A stretch of DNA of 36,781 nt from Prosthecobacter sp. (GTDB lineage Bacteria > Verrucomicrobiota > Verrucomicrobiia > Verrucomicrobiales > Verrucomicrobiaceae): contig JAFMIR010000036.1 of assembly GCA_017853885.1 (NCBI GenBank), positions 1 to 36,781 on the forward strand, written 5' to 3'. Both the position numbers and the translations under genes were made by a program. How positions within the stretch are numbered: position 1 is the first letter of the stretch; every line of letters begins with the position of its first letter. Of this stretch, positions 22,453 through 30,031 are shown piece by piece. Below the pieces are notes generated by a model that saw only the letters and a list, made by a program, of their open reading frames with translations, did no database searches and was not told the origin of the DNA.

Positions 22453-24210
22453 ATGAAAACTATCGCGCTTACTCTCCTAATTGCAGTTTCCTCAGCAAGG
22501 GCAATGACTCTGCTGAATGCTTATGTTGAAGGCAATATTACCCGTGCTGGAGGATCGGAAGTTGTATCTTACACCACACAGGATAACACACTGCTTGCCA
22601 CAGTTGCTAACGCTAGCACAAGCGCGTTTGGGGTTCAGATTATGACGCTTTCTAGCAGTGCCACGCTCGGCGAGCGAGCTTACGTTGATTATTCTACCAT
22701 TTTTGGTGTCCCGACGAACATGAACAGCATCAGCAGTGTTGCTGCAGATCCTTCGAATCGCGGCTTTGGTGTTGCTACGCTGATTCCAACAGCAAATACG
22801 ACTACCGCTGGAAAAATTGCTTTTTTCGATCTTACCAGTGCTTTCTCTGGCGGAAACCGAACTCTCTTAACGCTCGATGTCGGCTTTCATCCGGACAGCG
22901 TTACATTCTCCGCAGATGGATCAAAGCTCATTGTAGTTAATGAAGGCGAATTTAATGCTACTGTAGCAAACGCGTCTTCTACAGGCAATGCCCCAGGTTC
23001 TATCAGCGTCATTAATCTGGGTAGTATTACAAGTTCTGCACAGATTGCAGCACTCACGAATAGCGATGTTAGCACCTTTGATTTCTCATCCACCAATCTT
23101 AGCGCTGGAGTCACTCTTGCAGGCATTCGCAATCCTAGCGTTGCTGCGTTGGGAACCAGTGGTGCATTCATCAGCAGTGTGCCGAATTTTACTGCGTTAG
23201 CAGGCTCTGATCCTGACTTTTACAAAGGTATGGAGCCCGAGTTTGCCTCGGTTCTTGGTAATAAAGTTCACGTCACCCTCCAAGAAAACAACGCCATCGC
23301 TACCTTTGACTTGACGATAAACAAATGGACTGCCGTGAACAATCTCGGCACTATCACACAAATTATTGATGCTTCAGATCAAGATGGAACGGGTAATACG
23401 GCTTCTATCTCCATCAATGATACCGTCAAAGGCTTGCCAATGCCTGATACAATGAGAGCTTTCAGTTCAGGTGGAAATAACTATCTAATCACTGTCAATG
23501 AAGGTGATGCACGAGGTGACGACCGTGATACAAGTCGTTTTGGTTCGACGAGTGGTAACTCTAGTATGAACACAATACTTGATTCGTCATTGATATCAGA
23601 TCCATCACGCGCCAACAATGTTTTGGGTCGCCTTAACGTGTCTCGTATCAATGGTGACAATAACAACGACGGCAAGATCGACGAGGCTGTCATGATCGGC
23701 ACGCGCTCAATAACTATTTGGAATGCCGACACCGGTGCAAAGGTCTGGGACAGTGGCCAGTCCACCAACACGAACTTTGAAACGATTCTCGCCAGCCTAG
23801 ATCCCACGCGTTTCAACATGAACAACGGCCTGCCAAGCAATTTCGACACGCGCTCCGATGACAAAGGCCCCGAGCCAGAAGCGCTTACTATTGGCCAGTT
23901 TGGTAGTAGCCTGCTCGCTTTTGTTGGCATGGAGCGTCAGAACGGCCTCATGGTCTATGACATCACCAATCCTAATTCTCCCACCTTTGTCAGCTATCTC
24001 AATAGTCAAGTAGACGGTCTGATCTCACCTGAAAGCATGGTTTATATACCCATTTCCCAAAGTCCTACTGGCTCTGCTTTACTCATCACTGGCTACGAAG
24101 GAACAGGTTCTTCTGGATCTGGCATTGGTGTCTATGCGGTGCCTGAGCCCTCGCGTGCGGTGCTCGCCTTCGCGAGTTTATTCAGTCTTTTCTTCCGTCG
24201 TCGCCGCTGA
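22453..24210 (+). CDS. PEP-CTERM-anchored choice-of-anchor-I-type beta-propeller protein
   Basis: A 585-residue exported protein. The signal peptide is residues 1-17. The body matches the choice-of-anchor-I type of repeat proteins: repeated strand blocks with KLIVVNEGEFN (about 157-167), a GMEPEFASV segment, a second YLITVNEGDARGD (about 343-355) and a late EPEALTIGQFG-LLAFVGMERQNGLMVYDI stretch, giving a propeller-like fold with acidic, possibly calcium-binding loops. It ends with the PEP-CTERM sorting signal: VPEPS (563-567), a hydrophobic helix and RRRR, which exosortase would process. Function is probably surface or extracellular; no enzyme residues are assigned. No exosortase gene is in the window. 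The gene is visibly more A/T-rich than the flanking chromosome. Confidence 0.88.
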   Translation: MKTIALTLLIAVSSARAMTLLNAYVEGNITRAGGSEVVSYTTQDNTLLATVANASTSAFGVQIMTLSSSATLGERAYVDYSTIFGVPTNMNSISSVAADPSNRGFGVATLIPTANTTTAGKIAFFDLTSAFSGGNRTLLTLDVGFHPDSVTFSADGSKLIVVNEGEFNATVANASSTGNAPGSISVINLGSITSSAQIAALTNSDVSTFDFSSTNLSAGVTLAGIRNPSVAALGTSGAFISSVPNFTALAGSDPDFYKGMEPEFASVLGNKVHVTLQENNAIATFDLTINKWTAVNNLGTITQIIDASDQDGTGNTASISINDTVKGLPMPDTMRAFSSGGNNYLITVNEGDARGDDRDTSRFGSTSGNSSMNTILDSSLISDPSRANNVLGRLNVSRINGDNNNDGKIDEAVMIGTRSITIWNADTGAKVWDSGQSTNTNFETILASLDPTRFNMNNGLPSNFDTRSDDKGPEPEALTIGQFGSSLLAFVGMERQNGLMVYDITNPNSPTFVSYLNSQVDGLISPESMVYIPISQSPTGSALLITGYEGTGSSGSGIGVYAVPEPSRAVLAFASLFSLFFRRRR

Positions 24211-24269
24211 GTGTCGGTTTCGTTTGTGAAAGGTATCGATGAGTCGGAGACACGCGTAATTCTGACAAG

Positions 24270-25985
24270 GTGACCCAGCTCCATCTCATCGACGCGGTCG
24301 GCCCGTTCTTTCGAGGCCATGAAGCGCGCACCATCAACTGGTCGAAGATTCCGTGGCACATTGTGCCGGTAAATGATGAAGCGTGGTGGGCGCGCACGCG
24401 TGACGAACTGCGGATCATCTGCTCCAAAGCCTCAGCATGGGGTTTCAATGCGGTGTCGCTCGATGATGTGGCTCATCTTGCAGATCACGAATGGCTGGAA
24501 CCAGATCTGCGCGGGCAAATGAAGACGTTTCGACGCGAGTTTGAGGCCTGTTTCGCGATTTGTGCGGAGTTTGATCTTCAAGTGTTTGTAACGATGGATG
24601 TGATAAGTTTGACGCCAGCGATCAAATCTCGGCTTGAAGCCAAAAAAGCCGATAAAATGACTTTTCTCACACAACTACTTGATTCCTTTCTTGCGGATTT
24701 TCCGCAGATTATGGGCGTCATCGCCCGAATTGGCGAAGCCGATGGGGAAGGCGTTCACGACGAGTTTCGCAGTGAATTGACGATTAAGACGCCTTCACAG
24801 GCTCGTGAACTAATCCAAAAATTACTTCCGGTGTTTGAGCGGCATCACCGCAAACTCGTTTTTCGCACGTGGACGGTCGGTGCTTATCCCATCGGCGACT
24901 TGATGTGGCATCGCTCCACTTTTCAGCAGGTGTTTGGCGGTATCGAAAGCGATTCGCTCATTGTTTCGATGAAATACGGTGAAAGCGATTTTTTTCGCTA
25001 CCTGCCGCTGAACAAGAATTTCTTCCGGACCAAGGTGAAGAAGATCGTCGAGCTGCAAACACGTCGCGAATACGAAGGTTGCGGCGAGTATCCGAGTTTT
25101 GTAGGCTGGGAGTATGAGAAGTATGTGCGTGAGCTTAGGCAGTCGCCGGATGTCATCGGCTGTATGGTGTGGTGCCAGACCGGCGGCTGGGTGGCGTTTC
25201 GCAGGCTCGCCTTTCTTGATGCCGAGGCGCTGTGGATCGATCTGAACACCTTCGTGACCATTCAGGTGATGCGCGGAAGCCTCGTCGAGAGCGCGGTGCG
25301 TTCTTTTGCCAAAGAACGAGGCCTGCCGGATGCCGACGCGCTGTTGGAACTGTTACGTTTGAGCGATGAAGTCGTGCGCGAGCTGCTTTACACGGAGGAG
25401 TTTTCGCGACAGAAGCTCTTTTTCCGCCGCGTGCGCATCCCTCCGCAGCTTCAAGTCTATTGGGGGAACATCTTCATCAATCACAGCATCAAGAAGCTGC
25501 TCACGTATTTCGTGAAAGAGCCGGAGGGCGCTTTGCGGGCAGCGGCGCGTTGCTTGGATCTTCTGGATCAGATGCTCGTGCTCGCTCCGCAGGCGGGTGT
25601 GCCAGTGGTAGACATTCAATTCATGCGAGACACGTTCCGGTTGCTAGCTCTCGCTCGTGAATACTATTTCACCGACTTCACACCAGAGCTAGAGGCCAAG
25701 CTGCGCGAAGCGAAACGCGATTACAAAGCGCGGTGGCCGAAACGTGGCCTGCATGCCCGCTACCGCGTAAAAATGGACTTTAACCCCTTTTGGCTGAAGC
25801 GCCGCTATCTTGGCTGGGCACTGGAGCTTGTCTTGCGCCGCCGTCGAGGCTATCGCATCATCGACCGCTTGCTGACGCTGCACCTGTTGTCGGTGATTTA
25901 TCGCCTCATTGCTTGGAAAAAACCGCAGTGGATACCAAGCTTCGCCAGAGAAAGCGCGATGGGCGTGGATGTAGTCTTCCGTTGA
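24270..25985 (+). CDS. Unrecognised 571-residue protein, possibly TIM-barrel glycosidase-like
   Basis: A protein of 571 residues starting at GTG (24270). A stop codon in frame at 24240 and the lack of any ATG in between make the GTG the most plausible start. No signal peptide is present, so it is probably cytoplasmic. The first 340 residues have a beta-alpha rhythm with segments such as AWGFNAVSLDDVAHL (about 55-69), LQVFVTMDVISL, QIMGVIARIGEADG (about 149-162), KLVFRTWTVGAYPIGDLMW (about 195-213) and GYPSFVGWEYEKYVRELR, which looks like an (alpha/beta)8 barrel with acidic residues at strand ends, as in alpha-glucuronidases and related glycosidases. The C-terminal 220 residues are helical and very basic. 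This is a shape guess; no catalytic residues can be named. It ends one base before a convergent regulator gene. Confidence 0.75.
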   Translation: MTQLHLIDAVGPFFRGHEARTINWSKIPWHIVPVNDEAWWARTRDELRIICSKASAWGFNAVSLDDVAHLADHEWLEPDLRGQMKTFRREFEACFAICAEFDLQVFVTMDVISLTPAIKSRLEAKKADKMTFLTQLLDSFLADFPQIMGVIARIGEADGEGVHDEFRSELTIKTPSQARELIQKLLPVFERHHRKLVFRTWTVGAYPIGDLMWHRSTFQQVFGGIESDSLIVSMKYGESDFFRYLPLNKNFFRTKVKKIVELQTRREYEGCGEYPSFVGWEYEKYVRELRQSPDVIGCMVWCQTGGWVAFRRLAFLDAEALWIDLNTFVTIQVMRGSLVESAVRSFAKERGLPDADALLELLRLSDEVVRELLYTEEFSRQKLFFRRVRIPPQLQVYWGNIFINHSIKKLLTYFVKEPEGALRAAARCLDLLDQMLVLAPQAGVPVVDIQFMRDTFRLLALAREYYFTDFTPELEAKLREAKRDYKARWPKRGLHARYRVKMDFNPFWLKRRYLGWALELVLRRRRGYRIIDRLLTLHLLSVIYRLIAWKKPQWIPSFARESAMGVDVVFR

Positions 25986-25986
25986 A

Positions 25987-26361
25987 TTATTTGTTGGCCG
26001 CTTTTTTCTTTGTCACAGCCTTCTTTTTCTTTTTGGCAGTCTTGGGATGTCGTAGCGCATGCAGTTTCGCTTCGTCAGCCTGTGCCACTTCGTCTTTTTT
26101 GGAGCGAAACTTAAAGTGATTGAAGAGTCGGGTTAGCAGTGCGGCGTATTTGTGTTTGATCTTGAGATGAGCTCCCTGTTTTCCGGTTTTAACTAATCCA
26201 TGGGTGACCAGAAGATTTAAGTGAGAGGCGAGATCCTCATCTGCAATGGACATCAGAATCCGCAATTCAGTTGGGGTGGTTCTGTGTTCCTTGATGAGGT
26301 GGAGGATCCTCAGGCGAATCGGGTCAGCGACGGTGGCAAGAAATTGAAGGGCAGAGTTCAT
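25987..26361 (-). CDS. ArsR-fold transcriptional regulator with lysine-rich tail
   Basis: A 124-residue protein from the ATG at 26361. Residues 1-80 are a winged helix of ArsR type (FLATVADPIRLRILHLIKEHRTTPTELRILMSIADEDLASHLNLLVTHGLVKTGKQG). It contains no cysteine at all, so the classic CxCxxC metal site is absent; it is not a standard metal sensor. The C-terminus (about 105-124) is a histone-H1-like Lys/Ala tail (KTAKKKKKAVTKKKAANK). A longer reading to 26490 would overlap btaB by 40 bases and adds unlikely sequence, so the shorter start is taken. It runs in the same direction as btaBA, 89 bp after btaB, and may be co-transcribed. Target unknown. Confidence 0.78.
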   Translation of the reverse strand: MNSALQFLATVADPIRLRILHLIKEHRTTPTELRILMSIADEDLASHLNLLVTHGLVKTGKQGAHLKIKHKYAALLTRLFNHFKFRSKKDEVAQADEAKLHALRHPKTAKKKKKAVTKKKAANK

Positions 26362-26450
26362 GATGGACAGCATGCTTCGCCACGGGGTAAGCCGTGCGGC
26401 AAGTGAAATGCTCAATGTGACAAAAGTGTCACCAAAAAGTTTGTCGTTTG

Positions 26451-27056
26451 TTATGAACGACTCCGGCCGATATACAATCCGTAATGCCAAAAACCGAAGT
26501 AAGCTGGGTGGCGTGTCTCAGATAGTGAGATGAAATGATTTTTGAGCACGGGCCAGAGATGCTTTTGCATTCGAACGTGGTTGAGCCGCATCCACTTTTC
26601 GAACCATATGCAATTCGTATGTGAGAAGTCGACAACAGCGATGATGCCGCCGGGGTTCAAATCGGCGGCGGCAGTCTCGATGGCACGCTCCCAGCCGGGA
26701 TTAAACATGCTGAGGGCATACGAGCAGAGGATGAGATCGAAGCCTCCCGTCGGGGTGTCGTAAGCACGTTGCACGAGCTGCACGCCGCGGGTGCGCTTTT
26801 TCGCGATGTGGAGCATGTTCGCGCTGAGGTCGAGACCAGTGACGGAGGCCTCGGGGAAGGCGGCGCGGAGGACATTCAAGTTCCGCCCGGTGCCGCAACC
26901 GACCTCGAGGATGCTTTTTGGCCGGATGAAGCCTGCGGCGCGGTGGATGATGGCATTGCGGCCGAAAAGGAAGCTCCAGCGGGTGGCATCGTAGATGCGG
27001 GAGTGCAGTGCGTAGTAGCTCTGCAGGGCCTCGTGAGGTGCGGTAGCGGCATTCAT
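26451..27056 (-). CDS. btaB: Betaine lipid N-methyltransferase (BtaB-like)
   Basis: A 201-residue class-I SAM methyltransferase. Motif I is ILEVGCGTGRNL (about 49-60), followed by VTGLDLSANML (about 71-81), the DLILCSYALSMF acidic strand (about 105-116) and the GGIIAVVDFSH strand (about 135-145). A WHYGLYIG end follows. Its start overlaps the end of the upstream gene (BtaA) by 4 bp in ATGA, so the pair is coupled. BtaB trimethylates diacylglycerylhomoserine made by BtaA, yielding the betaine lipid DGTS, a phosphorus-free membrane lipid that replaces phosphatidylcholine-like lipids under phosphate limitation. The call rests on motifs plus the pairing with BtaA. Confidence 0.9.
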   Translation of the reverse strand: MNAATAPHEALQSYYALHSRIYDATRWSFLFGRNAIIHRAAGFIRPKSILEVGCGTGRNLNVLRAAFPEASVTGLDLSANMLHIAKKRTRGVQLVQRAYDTPTGGFDLILCSYALSMFNPGWERAIETAAADLNPGGIIAVVDFSHTNCIWFEKWMRLNHVRMQKHLWPVLKNHFISLSETRHPAYFGFWHYGLYIGRSRS

Positions 27057-28231
27057 GTCAGGATCTCGGCAAAGTGGGTGCTGCCGTAAGTGCCCACACG
27101 GTCAAGCGGGTGGAGCCGCGTGGTGATTTCCGGATAAAAACGGAGACGGGCACGGAGGTCAGCGGGGATGAAATCGACGTCGAGTCCGGCGCTGCGCATA
27201 AGGATCTTCGCGCCGGGACGGCTGTTGGCAAAGATGAGCTCCCACTCCTCCCGCAGCGCGGCGAGATCATGCGCGGCGAGCCAGTCCTGATGGTCGAGCA
27301 GCACAAAATGGGAGTATTCGCCAGGATGCTCGCGGAGGAAATTGGAGATGGTGGTGGTGCAGGGCTTCAAGCGGTGCAAACGCTCACGCAACACGGCTTG
27401 ATGCTCATGGCGGAGATAATTCGGGCAGCAGGTGAAGGAGTAGCTGCCGGTGATGTACACACGCCAGAAGTAGTTGTCCGCCATGGGCAGCTCCGTGAAG
27501 ACATGGCGCATCTTGTCTTTCACATAACCGCTGAGACCGCCGGGATAGCTGTCCTGAATGATCTTGATCTGCGGCCGCGGCACGCCGAGCAGCGTCATGA
27601 GCGCGGGCTGACGCACGAGCCAGTCGATGAAGCCGGTCCACACTTCACGCTCGATCATCTCCCACGCGGCGCGTTGAGCGTCGAGGCTGCGGGCATCGAG
27701 GAGGGCGAGCGCGAAGTTTTTGATGTTCGGTTTGAGGCGGAAGAGCGCCTGGCCCATGACCCACGCGGCGATGCCGGAGGTGCCATGGTAGTAAAAGGAC
27801 TTCTTCAGGCTGCCAGGATGAAAGAAGCCGATGCGACGGTTCCAGAACGTTTGCGCGGAAGGGCTCAAGGTGCCGCGAACCTCGGCGTAGAGGGTTTTGT
27901 GAAAGCGATGCGAGCCGATGCCAAACATCTCAAAGAGGTCGGCAAAGTCCCCGCGGGCGATGAGGGCCATCTTCAGCTCCAGCAGCGCGTTCTGGCGGAA
28001 GTTCACATCAATGGCATGGATCTCCGCGGGATCATCGAGGAGGTAGTCGAGCGCATTGCAGCCGGCGCTGGTGATCATGACGACCTTGCTGCTGGCATCG
28101 AGGCCGAGCATTTGGCGATCGAGACGGGGATCTTCCCAAGCGCAGTTGTAGATCAGGTTGGAGCCGTGGACGTGCTTGAAGGCGATGTCATGCGCGGCTT
28201 TGACGAGCGGACGGGTGGCGTTGTAAACCAT
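27053..28231 (-). CDS. btaA: Diacylglycerol 3-amino-3-carboxypropyl transferase (BtaA, DUF3419)
   Basis: A 392-residue DUF3419/BtaA protein, the usual length. Features include the LIYNCAWEDPRLDRQMLGL segment (about 26-44), the SAM-binding MITSAGCNALDYLLDDPAEIHAIDVN (about 52-77), the LLELKMALI helix, and the late SHFVLLDHQDWLAAHDLAALREEWELIFANSRPGAKILMRSAG (about 309-350). The enzyme moves the aminocarboxypropyl group of SAM onto diacylglycerol, making diacylglycerylhomoserine, the first step of DGTS synthesis. It is followed, with a 4-bp overlap, by btaB. No Pho box could be recognised upstream of 28231 by eye. The gene is in the G/C-richer style of the main chromosome. Confidence 0.93.
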   Translation of the reverse strand: MVYNATRPLVKAAHDIAFKHVHGSNLIYNCAWEDPRLDRQMLGLDASSKVVMITSAGCNALDYLLDDPAEIHAIDVNFRQNALLELKMALIARGDFADLFEMFGIGSHRFHKTLYAEVRGTLSPSAQTFWNRRIGFFHPGSLKKSFYYHGTSGIAAWVMGQALFRLKPNIKNFALALLDARSLDAQRAAWEMIEREVWTGFIDWLVRQPALMTLLGVPRPQIKIIQDSYPGGLSGYVKDKMRHVFTELPMADNYFWRVYITGSYSFTCCPNYLRHEHQAVLRERLHRLKPCTTTISNFLREHPGEYSHFVLLDHQDWLAAHDLAALREEWELIFANSRPGAKILMRSAGLDVDFIPADLRARLRFYPEITTRLHPLDRVGTYGSTHFAEILT

Positions 28232-28286
28232 TTCTCAAGAAATCTCACTTCATGACCATGGCCAGTGATCCTCTGGAGCACTTTTG

Positions 28287-30002
28287 TCACCGTGCCAGTT
28301 TTAAGAAAAGGACTTCTTCATCGAGCAAAAGAGCTTCCGGAACTTTCTCGGCGATCTGAAAAGCTGCAGCTGCTTGCCCAGTCTTCGCAAGCAGGCCGCT
28401 AAGAACGGCACGTCGACCAGCAGAGAGTCCATCGGACTTGGGTTGCATACTCATGAGATTTTGCAGGGTGCTGCTATCACCAAGACGATAAGCGGCGAGA
28501 GCCTTGAAGAGGGTTTGTCCCTGGGTGGTCTGATTGTGTGCCATCTCCATTTCCTGCCCGAGGAGCAGCCGAAGGTAGGAAAGCTCTTCAGCGAGAATCT
28601 TGTTTGCAGGATTCAGTTCGTGGAGGGCGCGCGCGGCTTCGAGTAGGGCTGGTGTGTTTTTCGAATGTTCGGCTAGTTTTTTCGTATGAAGCAGGAACTC
28701 GGTGCGGCGTGGTTCCACAGAGCTGGCGAGATGCAAAAGTCCCTTCAACGCAAGGTCTGGCATGCCGAGACGCTCACTTAGCTTGGCGGCGAGTTCGAGC
28801 TCTTCAAGCTCCCGCGCCGCGATGGCCGACTCAATGGCAAAACCTAGCTGTCGACGGGATTCTTTCATGTCAGGCTGTAGATGGCTTTCAGCGTCTGCGA
28901 GCCAGATGGAGACGAGTGTGTTGGAAACGGGTGGACGTTGGCTGCTGAGCAACTGCTTCATTTCCTGCCAGCGATCTTCGCCGGCTAGTCCTTTGATAAG
29001 TGCGGTGAATAGTGGCTTGGAAGAGGACGCCAGCTGTGGCGGGATTAGCTTCAAAAGTCGCGCATGCTCTCCGTGTGAGGCGAGCCAAGCGGCCATTTCG
29101 ATCAGTGTACCGCTCTTTTCGGTTTCAAAGCGCAAGACTTCTTGATCGACCCATTTGGACTTTTGGTTGGGGAAAAAACCGATGAGAGCACTGACGATGT
29201 CGAGTCGAATCGCTAGATCTCCATGAGGATGAGCTTCAACAATGGGTAAAAGTCGTTTCGCATCCTCAGCGGTGAGCCGCGCATCACGTAAGATGGCCCT
29301 TGCTGCAGCGATTCCAACTGGTGGTGGTTGCTGGCAAAGGCTCCACAGCTCAATCCATGATTGATTTCGATATTCGGGAAAAGAGCTGCGGCTTTTTTCG
29401 ATGGCAAGTTGGAGCCTTGCCTCTGGAGACTGTTTATCGAGCAGTCGGGCTTTGCTTGCGGATTCGATGGCGGCAGCACTTTGGCCCTCTGCTGCTTGTA
29501 GTTGGGCAAGAAGGGTGAGCGCCTTGGGGTTGCTGTTGGCATCTGACGACAAAGCCGCATGCACTCGGCGCGCCTCGTCTATTCGCCCAAGTTCCAGCAA
29601 ACAGCTTCCATAAAGCAACTGATCATCGTTGCTTAGTGGGCGTTTCGTGGCAAGAAGTCGCAGATGGTAGGCTAGCTCTCGACGATCCCCTTTGGCTAGC
29701 TTGAGATACTGGATAGTGGCGTGGAGAACCTCAGGTTCCTCCGGAGAGAGTTTTCGTGCTTCGATGAGCTCGGCGACAGCATGACCCATGTCGTCGGCTT
29801 CTAACGCCTCCACCGCCTCACGAGCATGGGAACGTGCCCATGCATCCCGAATGGAACGCTTGGCTGGATTCCACCCAATGAAACCCGCTATGATTGCCAA
29901 AATAATGCAAATGGGAATCCAGCTAAAGCGGCGTTGCAAGGGGGGGGCGGGTTGGTGAAGTGCGCCAGAGTTTTCGCTGTGAGGCTGAAAGTTGAAGGAC
30001 AT
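28287..30002 (-). CDS. Membrane-anchored TPR-like helical repeat protein
   Basis: A 571-residue protein from the ATG at 30002. One membrane segment (about 27-44, SWIPICIILAIIAGFIGW) is followed by a long all-helical part with tetratricopeptide-like repeats, for example ALEADDMGHAVAELIEARKLSPEEPEVLHATIQYLKLAKGD-type units (about 62-105), LLYGSCLLELGRIDEARRVHAAL (about 126-150) and a late NKILAEELSYLRLLLGQE region. No enzyme motif is present. A GTG at 30035 overlaps the stop of the upstream giant gene (GTGA), so coupling is possible, but the ATG gives the cleaner anchor. Being downstream of a filamentous-haemagglutinin-type gene suggests a part in exporting, assembling or holding that surface protein; this is only inference. 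Confidence 0.8.
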   Translation of the reverse strand: MSFNFQPHSENSGALHQPAPPLQRRFSWIPICIILAIIAGFIGWNPAKRSIRDAWARSHAREAVEALEADDMGHAVAELIEARKLSPEEPEVLHATIQYLKLAKGDRRELAYHLRLLATKRPLSNDDQLLYGSCLLELGRIDEARRVHAALSSDANSNPKALTLLAQLQAAEGQSAAAIESASKARLLDKQSPEARLQLAIEKSRSSFPEYRNQSWIELWSLCQQPPPVGIAAARAILRDARLTAEDAKRLLPIVEAHPHGDLAIRLDIVSALIGFFPNQKSKWVDQEVLRFETEKSGTLIEMAAWLASHGEHARLLKLIPPQLASSSKPLFTALIKGLAGEDRWQEMKQLLSSQRPPVSNTLVSIWLADAESHLQPDMKESRRQLGFAIESAIAARELEELELAAKLSERLGMPDLALKGLLHLASSVEPRRTEFLLHTKKLAEHSKNTPALLEAARALHELNPANKILAEELSYLRLLLGQEMEMAHNQTTQGQTLFKALAAYRLGDSSTLQNLMSMQPKSDGLSAGRRAVLSGLLAKTGQAAAAFQIAEKVPEALLLDEEVLFLKLAR

Positions 30003-30031
30003 GAGGAAGATAAAAACGTCTGAATTCTGGG

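Noticed and set aside
27074..28255. 393-codon plus-strand open frame opposite btaA
   Set aside because: Shadow of the DUF3419 gene, with no recognisable domain.
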